This document shows positions 34,008 through 44,180 of a stretch of DNA of 64,000 nt, piece after piece. This stretch comes from Alloalcanivorax dieselolei B5. GTDB taxonomy: Bacteria > Pseudomonadota > Gammaproteobacteria > Pseudomonadales > Alcanivoracaceae. Location: the NCBI RefSeq assembly GCF_000300005.1, contig NC_018691.1, forward strand, positions 3,534,001 through 3,598,000, written 5' to 3'. Position 1 is the first letter of the stretch. Each line of letters begins with the position of its first letter. Below the pieces are notes generated by a model. That model worked only from the letters and a program-made list of their open reading frames with translations. It was not told where the DNA came from and made no database searches. The position numbers were made by a program, and so were the translations under genes.

Positions 34008-34293
34008 GGTAATCTTCCACCCGCTGCTTGAGTTTCTGTCCAGGCCGGAAGGTCACCACCCGACGCGCGGTAATGGGAATTTCCTCACCGGTCTTGGGAT
34101 TGCGACCGGGCCGTTCACTTTTATCACGCAGTTCGAAGTTGCCGAAGCCGGACAGTTTCACCGGGCGATTATTTTCCAGCGCTTCACGCAGTTCCTGGAA
34201 AAACATCTCCACCAATTCCTTGGCTTCCCGCTTGTTCAGTCCCAATTCTTCGTGCAGTCGCTCCGCCATGCCGGCCTTGGTCAGCGCGCTCAT
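33991..34293 (-). CDS. ihfA: Integration host factor subunit alpha
   Basis: 100 residues, normal for Ihf[21 protein letters not shown] at the N-terminus, then [20 protein letters not shown] and [18 protein letters not shown] with the DNA-bending Pro in the beta arm. Pairs with IhfB to bend DNA in recombination, replication and transcription. Follows pheT by 12 bp in the conserved translation operon, and overlaps the merR-like gene. Confidence 0.97.
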   Translation of the reverse strand: MSALTKAGMAERLHEELGLNKREAKELVEMFFQELREALENNRPVKLSGFGNFELRDKSERPGRNPKTGEEIPITARRVVTFRPGQKLKQRVEDYHAGTQ

Positions 34294-34305
34294 ATCTGCC
34301 TCGGT

Positions 34306-36681
34306 TTAGACCCTGAGATTGGCGTTAAATCGTTGTTTTAACTGGGATACTACTGCTTCGACCAGGGCATTGACCTGATCGTCCCTAAGAGTGCTGGAAG
34401 CGTCCTGGAAGGTCAAGGTCATGGCCAGGCTTTTGTAACCGTGGTCAATGTGCTCGCCCTGGTAGACATCGAATACCTGCACGTCACGCAGACGTTCGTC
34501 GCAGGTTTCCCGCACCAGTTCCAGCATGTCCCCAGCCGCCACCTCGGTGTCCACCACGAAAGCCAGATCCCGCTGCACGCGCGGGAATTCAGACACCGGC
34601 TGGAACCGTGGCAAACGCCCAGTCACCAGCGGTTCCAGGATCAGCTCGAACAGGTAAAGGTCGGTGGGCAGATCCAGTTGAGCGGCCAGACGCGGATGAA
34701 TACGCCCCAGATAACCCACTGTCTCGCCGTCGCGCTCCAGCCGCGCGCACTGTCCCGGATGCAATGCCGGGTGGGTGGCGGCGACAAAGCGGAAGTTCCC
34801 GCTGGCGGACAGCGCCAGCAGAGATTCCACGTCCCCTTTCAGGTCATAGAAATCCACTGCCCGCGGTTTGCTCTGCCAATGGGCCGGCGCCGCGCTGCCG
34901 TAGAGCAGCCCCGCCACCATCGGCTGCTGAGTGAGTTCCTGCTCACCGGGCACGAAACGCAGCCCGGTTTCGAACAGGCGCAGACGGTCGATCTGCCGGT
35001 TCAGGTTACGCTGGGCGGTGGTCAGCAAACCCGCCATCAAGGTGGTGCGCATCACCCCCAGATCGGCGGAAATCGGGTTCAGCAACGCCAGAGGTGGGTG
35101 GTCCGGATCCACCTGGGCCAGGATTTCCGGCGCCACGAAACTGTAGGTGATCGCTTCCATATAGCCGCGATCGCGCAGCGCATCGGACAGCCGGCGCAGC
35201 GGCACCTTGTGTTCGTATTGCGTGTTGCCCGCGGGCGTGCCCGCCGGTACCCGGTTGGGCAGACGGTCGTAACCGTGAATCCGCGCCAGTTCCTCGATCA
35301 GGTCCTGCTCGATGGCCATGTCGAAACGCCAGCTCGGCGCGGTTACCCGCCAGTGCCCCTCACCCTGCTCACTCACGTCCATGCCGAGCCGTTGCAGAAT
35401 ATCGACGATTTCGTCGTTCCGCAGGGGACTGCCCAGCAATCGGGTGGCGTGGTCGGCATACAGTTCGATGGCTGCCGGGGTCGGCAAGGACGCCGTGTCC
35501 TCGCTGCCACTCACCGGGCCGGGGCGGCCACCGGCGATCTCCAGGATCAGGGCAGTGGCGCGCTCGATGGCCCGGACCTGCAGCGCCGGATCCACGCCAC
35601 GCTCGAAGCGGTGGGAAGAATCGGTGTGCAGGCCGTAGGAACGGGCCTTGCCAACAACAGCCAGCGGACTGAAGAAAGCGCATTCCAGGAACAGATCACG
35701 GGTATCGGTGGACACCGCGCTGGGGCGGCCGCCCATGATGCCGGCCAAGGCCAGTGGCCCCTGCCCATCGGCGATCACCAGGGTATCGTCACGCAGTTCC
35801 AGAGTCTGCTCGTCCAAGGTCTCCAGCCGTTCACCGGCTTGTGCCCGGCGTACACGGATGCCGTCGCTGAGACGGTTCAGATCAAACGCGTGCAACGGCT
35901 GCCCCAGTTCCAGCAGGACGTAGTTGGTGACGTCCACCACCGGATCAATGGAGCGCAGGCCAGCCCGGCGCAACCGTTCCACCATCCACAACGGCGTCGG
36001 CGCGGAAACGTTGACGTCCCGGATCACCCGGCCCAGATAACGGGGGCAGGCTTCGGCGTCTTCCACGGACACCGGGAAAACGTCGTCGATCCGGGGCGCC
36101 ACTGGCTCGATGACCGGTTCATTCAGCGGCACCCGGTTGAGCACGCCCACTTCCCGGGCCACACCGCGCAGGCTCAGGCAATCCGCCCGGTTGGGGGTCA
36201 GGTCCACTTCGATGATGGTGTCGTTGAGCCCGAGATAGTCACGGATATCGGTGCCCACCGGCGCGTCTTCCGGCAATTCCAGCAGGCCGTCGATGAGGTC
36301 TTCCATGCCCAGTTCCGAAGCACCGCAGAGCATGCCCTCGGAAGGCTGGCCGCGCAGCTTGGCCTTCTTGATCTTGAAGTCGCCGGGCAACACCGCGCCG
36401 ATACGGGCGAACGGCGCCTTCAGCCCTTCGCGGGCATTGGGGGCGCCGCACACCACTGGGAACACCTCGGTGCCATCGTCCACTTCGCACAGACGCAGCT
36501 TGTCGGCATCCGGGTGCGGCTGGCAGCTTTTGATGCGGCCCACCACTACTCCGCTGAAGGCCGGCACCACCGCTTCCACGGCGTCCACTTCCAGACCCGC
36601 CATGGTCAGTTGGTGCACCAGCGTGTCGGTATCGATGTCGGGATTAGCCCATTCCCGTAACCAGGCTTCGTTGAAACGCAT
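34306..36681 (-). CDS. pheT: Phenylalanyl-tRNA synthetase beta subunit
   Basis: 791 residues, expected length. N-terminal tRNA-binding EMAP-like domain (about 40-150: VVVGRIKSCQPHPDADKLRL), B3/B4 editing region (about 210-370), B5 domain (about 400-475), catalytic-like core (about 480-680), and C-terminal anticodon-binding ferredoxin-like domain (about 695-790: RFQPVSEFPRVQRDLAFVVD). Forms the alpha2-beta2 enzyme with PheS and edits Tyr-tRNA-Phe. Lies 68 bp after pheS, 12 bp before ihfA. Confidence 0.97.
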   Translation of the reverse strand: MRFNEAWLREWANPDIDTDTLVHQLTMAGLEVDAVEAVVPAFSGVVVGRIKSCQPHPDADKLRLCEVDDGTEVFPVVCGAPNAREGLKAPFARIGAVLPGDFKIKKAKLRGQPSEGMLCGASELGMEDLIDGLLELPEDAPVGTDIRDYLGLNDTIIEVDLTPNRADCLSLRGVAREVGVLNRVPLNEPVIEPVAPRIDDVFPVSVEDAEACPRYLGRVIRDVNVSAPTPLWMVERLRRAGLRSIDPVVDVTNYVLLELGQPLHAFDLNRLSDGIRVRRAQAGERLETLDEQTLELRDDTLVIADGQGPLALAGIMGGRPSAVSTDTRDLFLECAFFSPLAVVGKARSYGLHTDSSHRFERGVDPALQVRAIERATALILEIAGGRPGPVSGSEDTASLPTPAAIELYADHATRLLGSPLRNDEIVDILQRLGMDVSEQGEGHWRVTAPSWRFDMAIEQDLIEELARIHGYDRLPNRVPAGTPAGNTQYEHKVPLRRLSDALRDRGYMEAITYSFVAPEILAQVDPDHPPLALLNPISADLGVMRTTLMAGLLTTAQRNLNRQIDRLRLFETGLRFVPGEQELTQQPMVAGLLYGSAAPAHWQSKPRAVDFYDLKGDVESLLALSASGNFRFVAATHPALHPGQCARLERDGETVGYLGRIHPRLAAQLDLPTDLYLFELILEPLVTGRLPRFQPVSEFPRVQRDLAFVVDTEVAAGDMLELVRETCDERLRDVQVFDVYQGEHIDHGYKSLAMTLTFQDASSTLRDDQVNALVEAVVSQLKQRFNANLRV

Positions 36682-36748
36682 TCTCGGTGTTCCTTAAATT
36701 CGGTTCGCGGCCGCTCGGCCTACGCTGCGGTATCCGGTGGTGACGCGC

Positions 36749-37936
<1,188 letters not shown>

Positions 37937-37946
37937 TCACAGGTGC

Positions 37947-38306
37947 TCAGGCGGCGAGGCTCGCTTTGGCTTTCTCAGCCAAAGCACCAAACGCGCCCAG
38001 ATCACGCACGGCCAGATCGGCCAGCACTTTACGGTCGATGTCGATGGACGCCTTCTTCAGGCCATCGATCAAACGGCTGTAGGACAGGCCGCTGACACGG
38101 GCCGCGGCGTTGATACGCACGATCCACAGACGACGGAACTGACGCTTGCGAACTTTACGGTCGCGATAAGCGTACTGACCCGCTTTGGTTACCGCCTGTA
38201 CCGCTACGCGGAACACCCGGCTGCGCGCGCCATAGTAACCTTTGGCTTGCTTAAGGATTTTCTTGTGCCGGCGACGGGCCTGCACACCACGTTTAACTCG
38301 AGCCAT
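37947..38306 (-). CDS. rplT: 50S ribosomal protein L20
   Basis: 119 residues, full length. Starts [20 protein letters not shown] and contains the conserved [20 protein letters not shown] and [14 protein letters not shown] blocks. Binds 23S rRNA early in large-subunit assembly; in E. coli it also represses rpmI-rplT translation. Follows rpmI by 43 bp in the infC-rpmI-rplT group. Confidence 0.98.
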   Translation of the reverse strand: MARVKRGVQARRRHKKILKQAKGYYGARSRVFRVAVQAVTKAGQYAYRDRKVRKRQFRRLWIVRINAAARVSGLSYSRLIDGLKKASIDIDRKVLADLAVRDLGAFGALAEKAKASLAA

Positions 38307-38349
38307 TATTCAGATCTCCAAAAACCAATTGCGATACTGAGCTGCTGGC

Positions 38350-38544
38350 TCAGCTATAGGGCATCATGCGTTTAACCAGGGCCACATCACTTTCGTGGAC
38401 TTCCTGCTTCGGACGCAGCTGACGAATCCGCTTGGAGGACTTCTTCGTCAGAATGTGGTTTTTGAATGCCTGCTTGCGCTTGAAACCGGAGGCGGTTTTC
38501 TTGAAACGCTTTGCAGCCCCGCGGTTTGTCTTGATTTTAGGCAT
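38350..38544 (-). CDS. rpmI: 50S ribosomal protein L35
   Basis: 64 residues: [20 protein letters not shown], then [15 protein letters not shown], the standard L35 sequence and length. Lies 53 bp after infC and 43 bp before rplT, the usual order. Confidence 0.98.
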   Translation of the reverse strand: MPKIKTNRGAAKRFKKTASGFKRKQAFKNHILTKKSSKRIRQLRPKQEVHESDVALVKRMMPYS

Positions 38545-38597
38545 GGTTACCTTCTCGTTGCTGAGTGCTTGATTACCTTAAGCAACCCGAATCCGGA

Positions 38598-39137
38598 TCA
38601 CTTCTTCTTTTTGCCCGGGCCGAGCACCATGATCATCTGGCGCCCTTCCATGTTCGGGCGTTGCTCGACGGAACCGTATTCCGCCAAATCCTCTTCAATC
38701 CGTGCCAGCAGCTCACGACCGAGCTCCTGGTGCGCCATTTCCCGACCCCGGAAACGGACAGTGACCTTGGCTTTATCGCCGGTTTCGAGGAAGCGCTTCA
38801 GATTACGCAGCTTCACCTCGTAGTCGCCGGAATCGGTGCCAGGCCGGAATTTGATTTCCTTGACCTGAGTCTGACGCTGTTTCTTGCGAGACTCCTTGGC
38901 CTTCTGTTTTTGCTCAAACAGATGCTTGCCGTAATCCATGATCCGGCAAACGGGCGGTTCCGCACCAGGGGAGATTTCCACCAGATCCAGCTGCTTTCCG
39001 GTGGCCGTTTGTAACGCTTCCTCTAGGGAAACGATACCAAGCTGCTCACCGTCTTCGTCGATCAGCCGCACTTCGCGGGCCTGGATTTGCTGATTGATGT
39101 TGGCACGCTGCTCGCGTCCCTTGCCTCCACGCTTAAT
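38598..39137 (-). CDS. infC: Translation initiation factor IF-3, AUU start
   Basis: 179 residues starting at ATT (39135-39137), preceded by GGAGG eight bases upstream. The first residues of known IF-3 (K-R/G-G-G-K) align here, while the GTG at 39152 overlaps the ribosome binding site itself and adds residues not found in the family. ATT start is the known device by which IF-3 represses its own translation. Domains: N (about 10-80: [26 protein letters not shown]) and C (about 90-175: [34 protein letters not shown]). Unusually, no thrS lies upstream. Confidence 0.95.
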   Translation of the reverse strand: MKRGGKGREQRANINQQIQAREVRLIDEDGEQLGIVSLEEALQTATGKQLDLVEISPGAEPPVCRIMDYGKHLFEQKQKAKESRKKQRQTQVKEIKFRPGTDSGDYEVKLRNLKRFLETGDKAKVTVRFRGREMAHQELGRELLARIEEDLAEYGSVEQRPNMEGRQMIMVLGPGKKKK

Positions 39138-39274
39138 GTCGTGAACCTCCACTTAGTGAATCGAAATGAGGCGAACCTCGCCCGTTTTGACGGGTAGCGC
39201 GACATTGTATGCCACGCAGCGACACCCGGACAACCCCGACGCCGGGCATCGAATCTCAAAACGGGAATGTTTGC

Positions 39275-39298
39275 TAGGCACGATTGGATTCGAACCAA
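39275..39298 (-). repeat. 24-bp copy of the tRNA-Val 3' end (candidate att site)
   Basis: Identical over 24 bases, same orientation, to 41886-41909, which is the discriminator, acceptor 3' half and T arm of tRNA-Val(GAC). The rest of the tRNA is absent here. This is the usual mark left at the far end of an element that integrated into a tRNA 3' end. Confidence 0.75.
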
Positions 39299-39326
39299 GG
39301 CCCTCCGCGATCCCAAGACCGGGGCC

Positions 39327-39346
39327 TGTGCCAATGCTGTGCCAAT
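39327..39346. repeat. Two TGTGCCAAT motifs 11 bp apart
   Basis: TGTGCCAAT at 39327-39335 and 39338-39346, 29 bp inside the att-like copy. The one-helical-turn spacing is what arm-type integrase sites show. Binding is inferred. Confidence 0.5.
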
Positions 39347-39540
39347 AAGGCCGCGTATGATAACGGAAAACCAGCCATTTTCAAGTAGCGAGATACGCAT
39401 GGACCGTCGCCGTCTGGTACCTGGCTGCCCGGGAGGCATGGATTGGGTCAAATCGCGGCCCATCTGCGCCAGCGCCATTGTGGCAGGGCAATATGACCGT
39501 GGTGGGACAACGGGGTCATTTTGCCAAAGCCCTTTCCTCG

Positions 39541-40746
39541 TTACCCCCGCGGAGCCGGAAACCCGCCATATCTGGCCACCCACACGACGACCAGCGTTGC
39601 CGCCAGCAGCACCAGCATTGCTGGTGGGAATGCCGCCACGCCAAGACGATGCAACAACATGCCGCCAATGATGCCACCACCGGCAATCGCCATATTCCAG
39701 GCCGTGACCAGCATGGACTGCGCAACGTCGGCCGCCTTCCCGGCCGTCTTGGCAATGGCGGTCTGGAACAGCGTGGCCGCACCGCCGAAGGCCAACCCCC
39801 AGACTGCGGCCGCCACATAAACCACGGCAGGCGCTTCTCCGGCGACGCCGAGCATCAGAGCGGACAGGCCAAACAGGGCCGTGCTGGCGAGCGTCAGCAC
39901 ACGCAGATGGCGATCGATCAGAACACCGATGATCCAGATTCCCAGCAAAGACGTGACGCCGAACACCAGCAGCACCAGGTCCGTCCGCTCGGCCAGGCCA
40001 GCCGTCGCCAAGAACGGCGCGATGTAGGTATAAAGGATGTTGTGCGCCAACACGAAGGCCAGCACCACGAACAGCACCGGGCGCACCCCCGGCATGGTGA
40101 ACACCTGCCCCAGCGACAGCCGCTTGCCCGCCGCCTGCCCGGCGAAGTCCGGCACCTTGACGCGCACCCACACCATCAGCAGCAACGCCAGCAGGCTCAT
40201 GATGCCGAAGCACATCCGCCAGCCCACCAGATTGCCCAGAAGCGTGCCCGCCGGCACGCCGAGCGACAGCGCCAGAGGTGTCCCCACCATAGCAATCGCG
40301 ATGGCCCGACCCTTTTGCTGCTCGGGGACCATGCGCGCGGCATAGCCCGCCAGCAGCGCCCAAAGCAGTCCCGCCGAGACGCCCGCCAGGAAGCGCGCCA
40401 CCATCGTCAGGACATAGCTGCTGGAAAATGTCGTGACTGTATTGGCGACGACAAAGCCGGCAAGGGCTGCCAGCAGCAACGGCCGGCGGCGCACACCTTG
40501 CGTAGCGGCAACCAAAGGAATCGCGGCAACCAGCGACCCGATAGCGTAGAGGGTGACGAGCTGCCCGGCCAGCGCCTCGGGAATCCCCAGGCCGGCGCTG
40601 ATCTGTGGCAACAGGCCCGCCGGCAAGGCTTCGGTCAGGATCGTGACGAACCCCGCCAGCGACAGGGCCAGCAGCGATGCGATTGGAAGACGTGCAGCCC
40701 GTTGATCCGTGTCACCACCGAGAGCCGTTGCTGTTGAACTTGGCAT
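39541..40746 (-). CDS. MFS transporter, DHA1-type drug or sugar exporter
   Basis: 401 residues from the ATG at 40746 (open frame to 40839). Twelve hydrophobic helices in two halves; motif A region between helices 2 and 3 (AATQGVRRRPLLLAALAGF) and GTPLALSLGVPAGTLLGNLV in helix 5 typify the DHA1 family, AraJ/YdhP-like. Proton-driven export of a small molecule is expected; substrate not deducible. Divergent from the LysR gene (155-bp shared promoter region), which probably regulates it. Sits between a tRNA-Val copy and the intact tRNA-Val, so likely acquired. Confidence 0.85.
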   Translation of the reverse strand: MPSSTATALGGDTDQRAARLPIASLLALSLAGFVTILTEALPAGLLPQISAGLGIPEALAGQLVTLYAIGSLVAAIPLVAATQGVRRRPLLLAALAGFVVANTVTTFSSSYVLTMVARFLAGVSAGLLWALLAGYAARMVPEQQKGRAIAIAMVGTPLALSLGVPAGTLLGNLVGWRMCFGIMSLLALLLMVWVRVKVPDFAGQAAGKRLSLGQVFTMPGVRPVLFVVLAFVLAHNILYTYIAPFLATAGLAERTDLVLLVFGVTSLLGIWIIGVLIDRHLRVLTLASTALFGLSALMLGVAGEAPAVVYVAAAVWGLAFGGAATLFQTAIAKTAGKAADVAQSMLVTAWNMAIAGGGIIGGMLLHRLGVAAFPPAMLVLLAATLVVVWVARYGGFPAPRG

Positions 40747-40901
40747 GGTTTGGCCTTTTTTTGAGTGCCGGGAGCGCGTGCAAATGGCGCGGAATCGGCA
40801 TGAATTGAACTCAGGCGGCCATTGTTGGAGGGATTTCAATGCAAGACAATAATGCTAATATTCAAATCATATCGGACAAATATTCCTAAAAAGGCCCAAT
40901 A

Positions 40902-41789
40902 ATGGAATCGCTCAACGGCATTGCGTTCTTCGTGCAAGCGGCGGAAACCCGCAGCTTTACCGAGGCCGGGCGCATCCTCGGCGTGTCCTCGTCAGCCGTG
41001 GGCAAAAGTGTGTCCCGGCTGGAACAGCGCCTGGGAGTGCGCCTGCTTCATCGCAGTACGCGCAGCATCACTCTGACCACCGAAGGCGCGTTGTTTCTGG
41101 AACGCTGCCGGCGCATCCTGTGCGAAGTCGAAGCGGCTGAGTTGGAACTATCTGAAACGCGCCAAGCGCCACGGGGCCGGCTACGCATCAGCCTGCCCCT
41201 GGTCGGTATGCTGATCATGCCCGCGCTGACCGCCTTCATGCGTCGTTATCCGGCCATCGAGCTGGACGTGGATTTCTCGGATCGCCTGGTGAACGTGATT
41301 GAAGAAGGCTTCGATGTGGTGATGCGCACCGGCGAACCCACCGACTCGCGTCTGATGTCCCGCCCGCTCGGTAACTATCGGCTGCAACTGGTCGCCTCCC
41401 CGGATTACCTGGCGGCCCACGGAACGCCCGGGGTTCCCGCGGATCTGGCGAGTCACGCCTGTTTACAGCACAAGTTCCCTTCCACCGGGAAGCTTGAACC
41501 GTGGCCATTGCAGCGCGCCGAAAGAGCACCGGAATGGGAGTTACCGGTCACCATGGTGTGCAATACGTCCGCCGCCTTGATGGACGTGGCCCTGGCCGGT
41601 CTTGGCATCGCCTGCCTGCCGGACTTCATGGTGCGACAGGCCATTGAGCGGGGCGAGTTGGTTGCGGTGCTGGATGACTGTGTCGAACATCAAGGCACCT
41701 TTCGGTTGCTGTGGCCATCGAGCAAACAGCTGGCCCCCAAGCTGCGTGTCTTCATCGATTTCGTGGTCGAGACGCTGTTCAAGCGCTGA
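40902..41789 (+). CDS. LysR-family transcriptional regulator
   Basis: 295 residues. N-terminal helix-turn-helix (about 1-62: GIAFFVQAAETRSFTEAGRI, SSSAVGKSVSRLEQRLGVRL, LHRSTRSITLT) and an effector-binding domain of periplasmic-binding type (about 90-290). It belongs to the CrgA/YhjC-like side of the family (GRLRISLPL, FDVVMRTGEPTDSRLMSRPL). Probably controls the divergent exporter. Ends 10 bp before a set of phased repeats and the tRNA-Val terminator. Confidence 0.92.
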   Translation: MESLNGIAFFVQAAETRSFTEAGRILGVSSSAVGKSVSRLEQRLGVRLLHRSTRSITLTTEGALFLERCRRILCEVEAAELELSETRQAPRGRLRISLPLVGMLIMPALTAFMRRYPAIELDVDFSDRLVNVIEEGFDVVMRTGEPTDSRLMSRPLGNYRLQLVASPDYLAAHGTPGVPADLASHACLQHKFPSTGKLEPWPLQRAERAPEWELPVTMVCNTSAALMDVALAGLGIACLPDFMVRQAIERGELVAVLDDCVEHQGTFRLLWPSSKQLAPKLRVFIDFVVETLFKR

Positions 41790-41798
41790 CCGCTCATT

Positions 41799-41827
41799 CC
41801 CCGAAAATACCCCGAATTTTCCCCGAA
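41799..41827. repeat. Three CCCCGAA motifs at exact 11-bp spacing
   Basis: CCCCGAA at 41799, 41810 and 41821, separated by ATAC-type AT-rich spacers. They lie 59 bp from the tRNA-Val 3' end, on the island side. One-turn phasing on one DNA face is typical of integrase arm sites. Sequence differs from the TGTGCCAAT pair at the other end, so two different elements may have used this site. Confidence 0.55.
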
Positions 41828-41830
41828 TAT

Positions 41831-41866
41831 AAAAACGGCCTGCTCGGGAAACCGGGCAAGCCGTTG
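41831..41866 (-). terminator. Terminator downstream of tRNA-Val
   Basis: On the minus strand AACGGCTTGCCCGG and CCGAGCAGGCCGTT pair with a small mismatch around TTTC, followed by TTTTAT. It directly follows the tRNA-Val gene. Confidence 0.75.
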
Positions 41867-41882
41867 ATTTACATAGTATTTT

Positions 41883-41959
41883 TGGTAGGCACGATTGGAT
41901 TCGAACCAACGACCCCCACCATGTCAAGGTGGTGCTCTAACCAACTGAGCTACGTGCCT
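41883..41959 (-). tRNA. tRNA-Val (anticodon GAC)
   Basis: 77 nt with encoded CCA. Acceptor AGGCACG pairs with CGTGCCT; anticodon arm CCACC-TTGACAT-GGTGG gives GAC; T arm TTGGTTCGAATCCAA. The 3' part from the discriminator inward is duplicated at 39275-39298. In P. aeruginosa, from memory, a tRNA-Val also stands upstream of thrS-infC, so the tRNA appears to be in its ancestral place while thrS is not. Confidence 0.97.
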
Positions 41960-42179
41960 GAAGAGGGGCGCAATTTTAGGGATACGCGCGCGCCCTGGCA
42001 AGCCCTGGTGGCGGCTTTATTGACCGAACCATGGCAATAAGGGCATTCGCCATCCCGGCCGGGGGTGCCTTGCCGCTATACTGCCAGAGCCCATTGAATA
42101 GTATTCCCGGCGAAACAGCCCCCACCAAGAGGACCCGGCCGGGACGATTCACCGCTCGCCAACACCGGAATCCGACACC

Positions 42180-43448
42180 ATGAGCGACCTCGCCTGGGAA
42201 GACACCTTGTTGATCAAGCTGGGACTGGCACTGCTTCTCGGCTTGCTGGTGGGCATTCAGCGGGGCTGGCGGGACCGTGATCAGCCACCGGGCCAGCGGG
42301 TGGCCGGAGTGCGCACCCATGCTCTGGTGGGACTGCTGGGCGGTGTCTGCGCGGCGCTCACGGACCATACCGGCGGCCTGATTCTGGTCGCGGGCTTCGC
42401 CACCGTGGCGCTGGTGGGGGCTTTCGCTTTCGCAATACGCTCCTATCGCGTGAGTGATTACAGCATCACCGGGCTGATCGGGCTGCTGCTTACCTTCACC
42501 GTGGGCGCTCTGGCCATACTGCAAGCCCCGGAGATCGCCGCCGCCGTGGCCGTGATCACCACCATCGTGCTGGACAACAAGAAGGAGGCGCACGAATTAC
42601 TGCGCAAACTGCACGAGCAGGAACTGGACGCCGGCCTCAAACTGCTGCTGATCTCGGTGGTGGTCCTGCCTCTTCTGCCCAACCAGGGCTACGGCCCGGG
42701 CGAAATGATCAATCCCTACGAGATCTGGTGGATGGTGGTGTTGATCGCCTCCATCTCCTTCGTTGGCTACTTTGCGGTACGGGTGGGAGGAACCGAACGG
42801 GGTCTGCTGTTCACCAGCGTCTTTGCCGGCCTCAGTTCCTCCACCGCGCTGACCCTGCACTTCGCCCGCCTGTCACGGAAGTCGCCAGCGCTTTCGCCGC
42901 TGCTGGCGGCGGGTATCCTGCTGGCCTGCGGCACCATGTTTCCGCGCATCCTGATCTACTGCCTACTGATCAATCGGCAGCTGCTGCCGGCGCTGGCGCC
43001 GCCAGTGCTGGTGATGGCCCTGCTGCTTTATCTGCCGGCCCTGGTCATCTGGTTACGCCACCGCACTGAAACCAGCGTCGAGCAGCCGGCCTTGAAGCAA
43101 AACCCGCTGGATCTGAAATCGGCCCTGTTTTTCGGCTTACTGTTGCTGATCATCATGGCCTTGGGCGCCCTGCTCCAGGAGTGGCTGGGTGATACCGGCA
43201 TCTACCTTCTCGCCGCCACGTCCGGCATCACCGATGTCGACGCCATTACCTTGTCGCTGACCCGGCTTTCCCGCCAGGGGCTGACCACCGATACCGCCGT
43301 GCTGGCCATCGTGCTGGCAACGGTGGTGAATAATCTGGTGAAAACCGGCATGGCCCTGACCATCGGCGACCGAGCCCTGGGCCGCTCGGTGCTGGTCCCG
43401 ATGGCGGTGTCCCTGGGCGCCGGCCTGCTCACCGCCTGGTTGTTATAG
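42180..43448 (+). CDS. MgtC/SapB-type plus DUF4010 integral membrane protein
   Basis: 422 residues, about 11-12 hydrophobic segments. Residues about 10-140 match the MgtC/SapB N-terminal module (LGLALLLGLLVGIQRGWRDR, RVAGVRTHALVGLLGG). The rest is a DUF4010 domain (about 180-420: GTERGLLFTSVFAGLSSSTA, SGITDVDAITLSLTRLSR). Inner-membrane protein of unknown transport or regulatory role, common in proteobacteria. Convergent with the GntR gene 17 bp away. Confidence 0.88.
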   Translation: MSDLAWEDTLLIKLGLALLLGLLVGIQRGWRDRDQPPGQRVAGVRTHALVGLLGGVCAALTDHTGGLILVAGFATVALVGAFAFAIRSYRVSDYSITGLIGLLLTFTVGALAILQAPEIAAAVAVITTIVLDNKKEAHELLRKLHEQELDAGLKLLLISVVVLPLLPNQGYGPGEMINPYEIWWMVVLIASISFVGYFAVRVGGTERGLLFTSVFAGLSSSTALTLHFARLSRKSPALSPLLAAGILLACGTMFPRILIYCLLINRQLLPALAPPVLVMALLLYLPALVIWLRHRTETSVEQPALKQNPLDLKSALFFGLLLLIIMALGALLQEWLGDTGIYLLAATSGITDVDAITLSLTRLSRQGLTTDTAVLAIVLATVVNNLVKTGMALTIGDRALGRSVLVPMAVSLGAGLLTAWLL

Positions 43449-43465
43449 AGGGCTAATCGGCGCGA

Positions 43466-44179
43466 TCAGCGGCGGCGGGCGCTCCAGGCGGCCTCGATCT
43501 GGCGGGCGCGGATGATGGAGTCCTGCACCAGAGCGCTCTGGTGCTCGGCGAACTCACGGATGATTTCCAGCGCGGAGCGCACGTCACGGCGGAAGATGGT
43601 CTCTACCAGCGCCTTGAAGAAAGACAGGCATTCCTTCATTTCGTCGTGATCCAGATGCAGCGCCATGAACCAGGTACGCTGCAGCGCCGGTTGCAGGTTA
43701 CCCAGCACCGATTCCACATAGCTGTTGCGGGCGAACGGATAGGCCAGTTCCAGAAAACGGAAGCACAGGGTAAAAAAGCGCTCCACGTTGCGCTCGCCGG
43801 CGGCCAGTTGCAGCTCGTGAATCAACTCGATGAACGGGTCCAGGTCCTCCTCGCGCAGGGACTTGATGGCCTTGCGGATCACCAGCCCGAGCAGCACCTG
43901 CACCAGCTCATACAGACCCTGTACCTGGGCCTCCGTCAGTTCCCGCACCACCGCGCCCCGCCGCGGCAGGATCTCGATCAGATGACGGCGCTCCAGGATC
44001 AGCAACGCCTCGCGCACCGATCCCCGGCTCACTTCCAGCTCACCGGCTACCCGCAGTTCCTGAATCCGGTCTCCCGCCAGCATTTCCCCACGGATGATCT
44101 GGCCGGCCAGGTGTCCGGCGATCTGTTCGGCAAGGCTTTGGCTGGCTTTAAAGGTCACGATCGTCGCATTGTTTAACAA
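43466..44179 (-). CDS. GntR-family regulator, FCD subfamily
   Basis: 237 residues if translated from TTG at 44179; a GTG at 44158 (VTFKASQSLAEQIAGHLAGQ) gives 230 residues and may be the real start. N-terminal winged helix (about 12-75: AGDRIQELRVAGELEVSRGS, VREALLILERRHLIEI), C-terminal all-helical FCD domain (about 95-225). The ligand of this family is usually a small carboxylate; not known here. A perfect 13-bp palindrome covers the start region, so autoregulation is likely. Confidence 0.88.
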   Translation of the reverse strand: MLNNATIVTFKASQSLAEQIAGHLAGQIIRGEMLAGDRIQELRVAGELEVSRGSVREALLILERRHLIEILPRRGAVVRELTEAQVQGLYELVQVLLGLVIRKAIKSLREEDLDPFIELIHELQLAAGERNVERFFTLCFRFLELAYPFARNSYVESVLGNLQPALQRTWFMALHLDHDEMKECLSFFKALVETIFRRDVRSALEIIREFAEHQSALVQDSIIRARQIEAAWSARRR

Positions 44180-44180
44180 T
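44168..44180. promoter_or_regulatory. Palindrome overlapping the gntR start (candidate operator)
   Basis: ATTGTTTAACAAT is a perfect 13-bp inverted repeat with a central T. A second related half-site pair, TTGTCGGACTATACAA, lies at about 44190-44205. Such sites are usual for FCD-type GntR regulators acting on their own promoter. Confidence 0.6.

Larger units (their letters stand above)
39138..39540. other. Gap upstream of infC carrying an attachment-site scar
   Basis: About 400 bp where the end of thrS would stand in related bacteria. Contains the infC ribosome binding site, a 24-bp copy of the tRNA-Val 3' end (39275-39298) and a short tandem repeat (39327-39346). No trace of thrS coding sequence seen. 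The infC promoter must now be here or further upstream. Confidence 0.7.

Noticed and set aside
34441..36660. 739-codon plus-strand frame
   Set aside because: Exact antisense of pheT with His/Gln/Arg-rich composition, a known high-GC shadow effect.
39275..39350. A second tRNA gene upstream of infC
   Set aside because: Only the last 24 bases match tRNA-Val; no anticodon arm or D arm follows, so it is a fragment.
39062..40363. 433-codon minus-strand frame crossing infC and the exporter
   Set aside because: Out of frame with both real genes; composition is a shadow. It only helped in reading the att-like segment.
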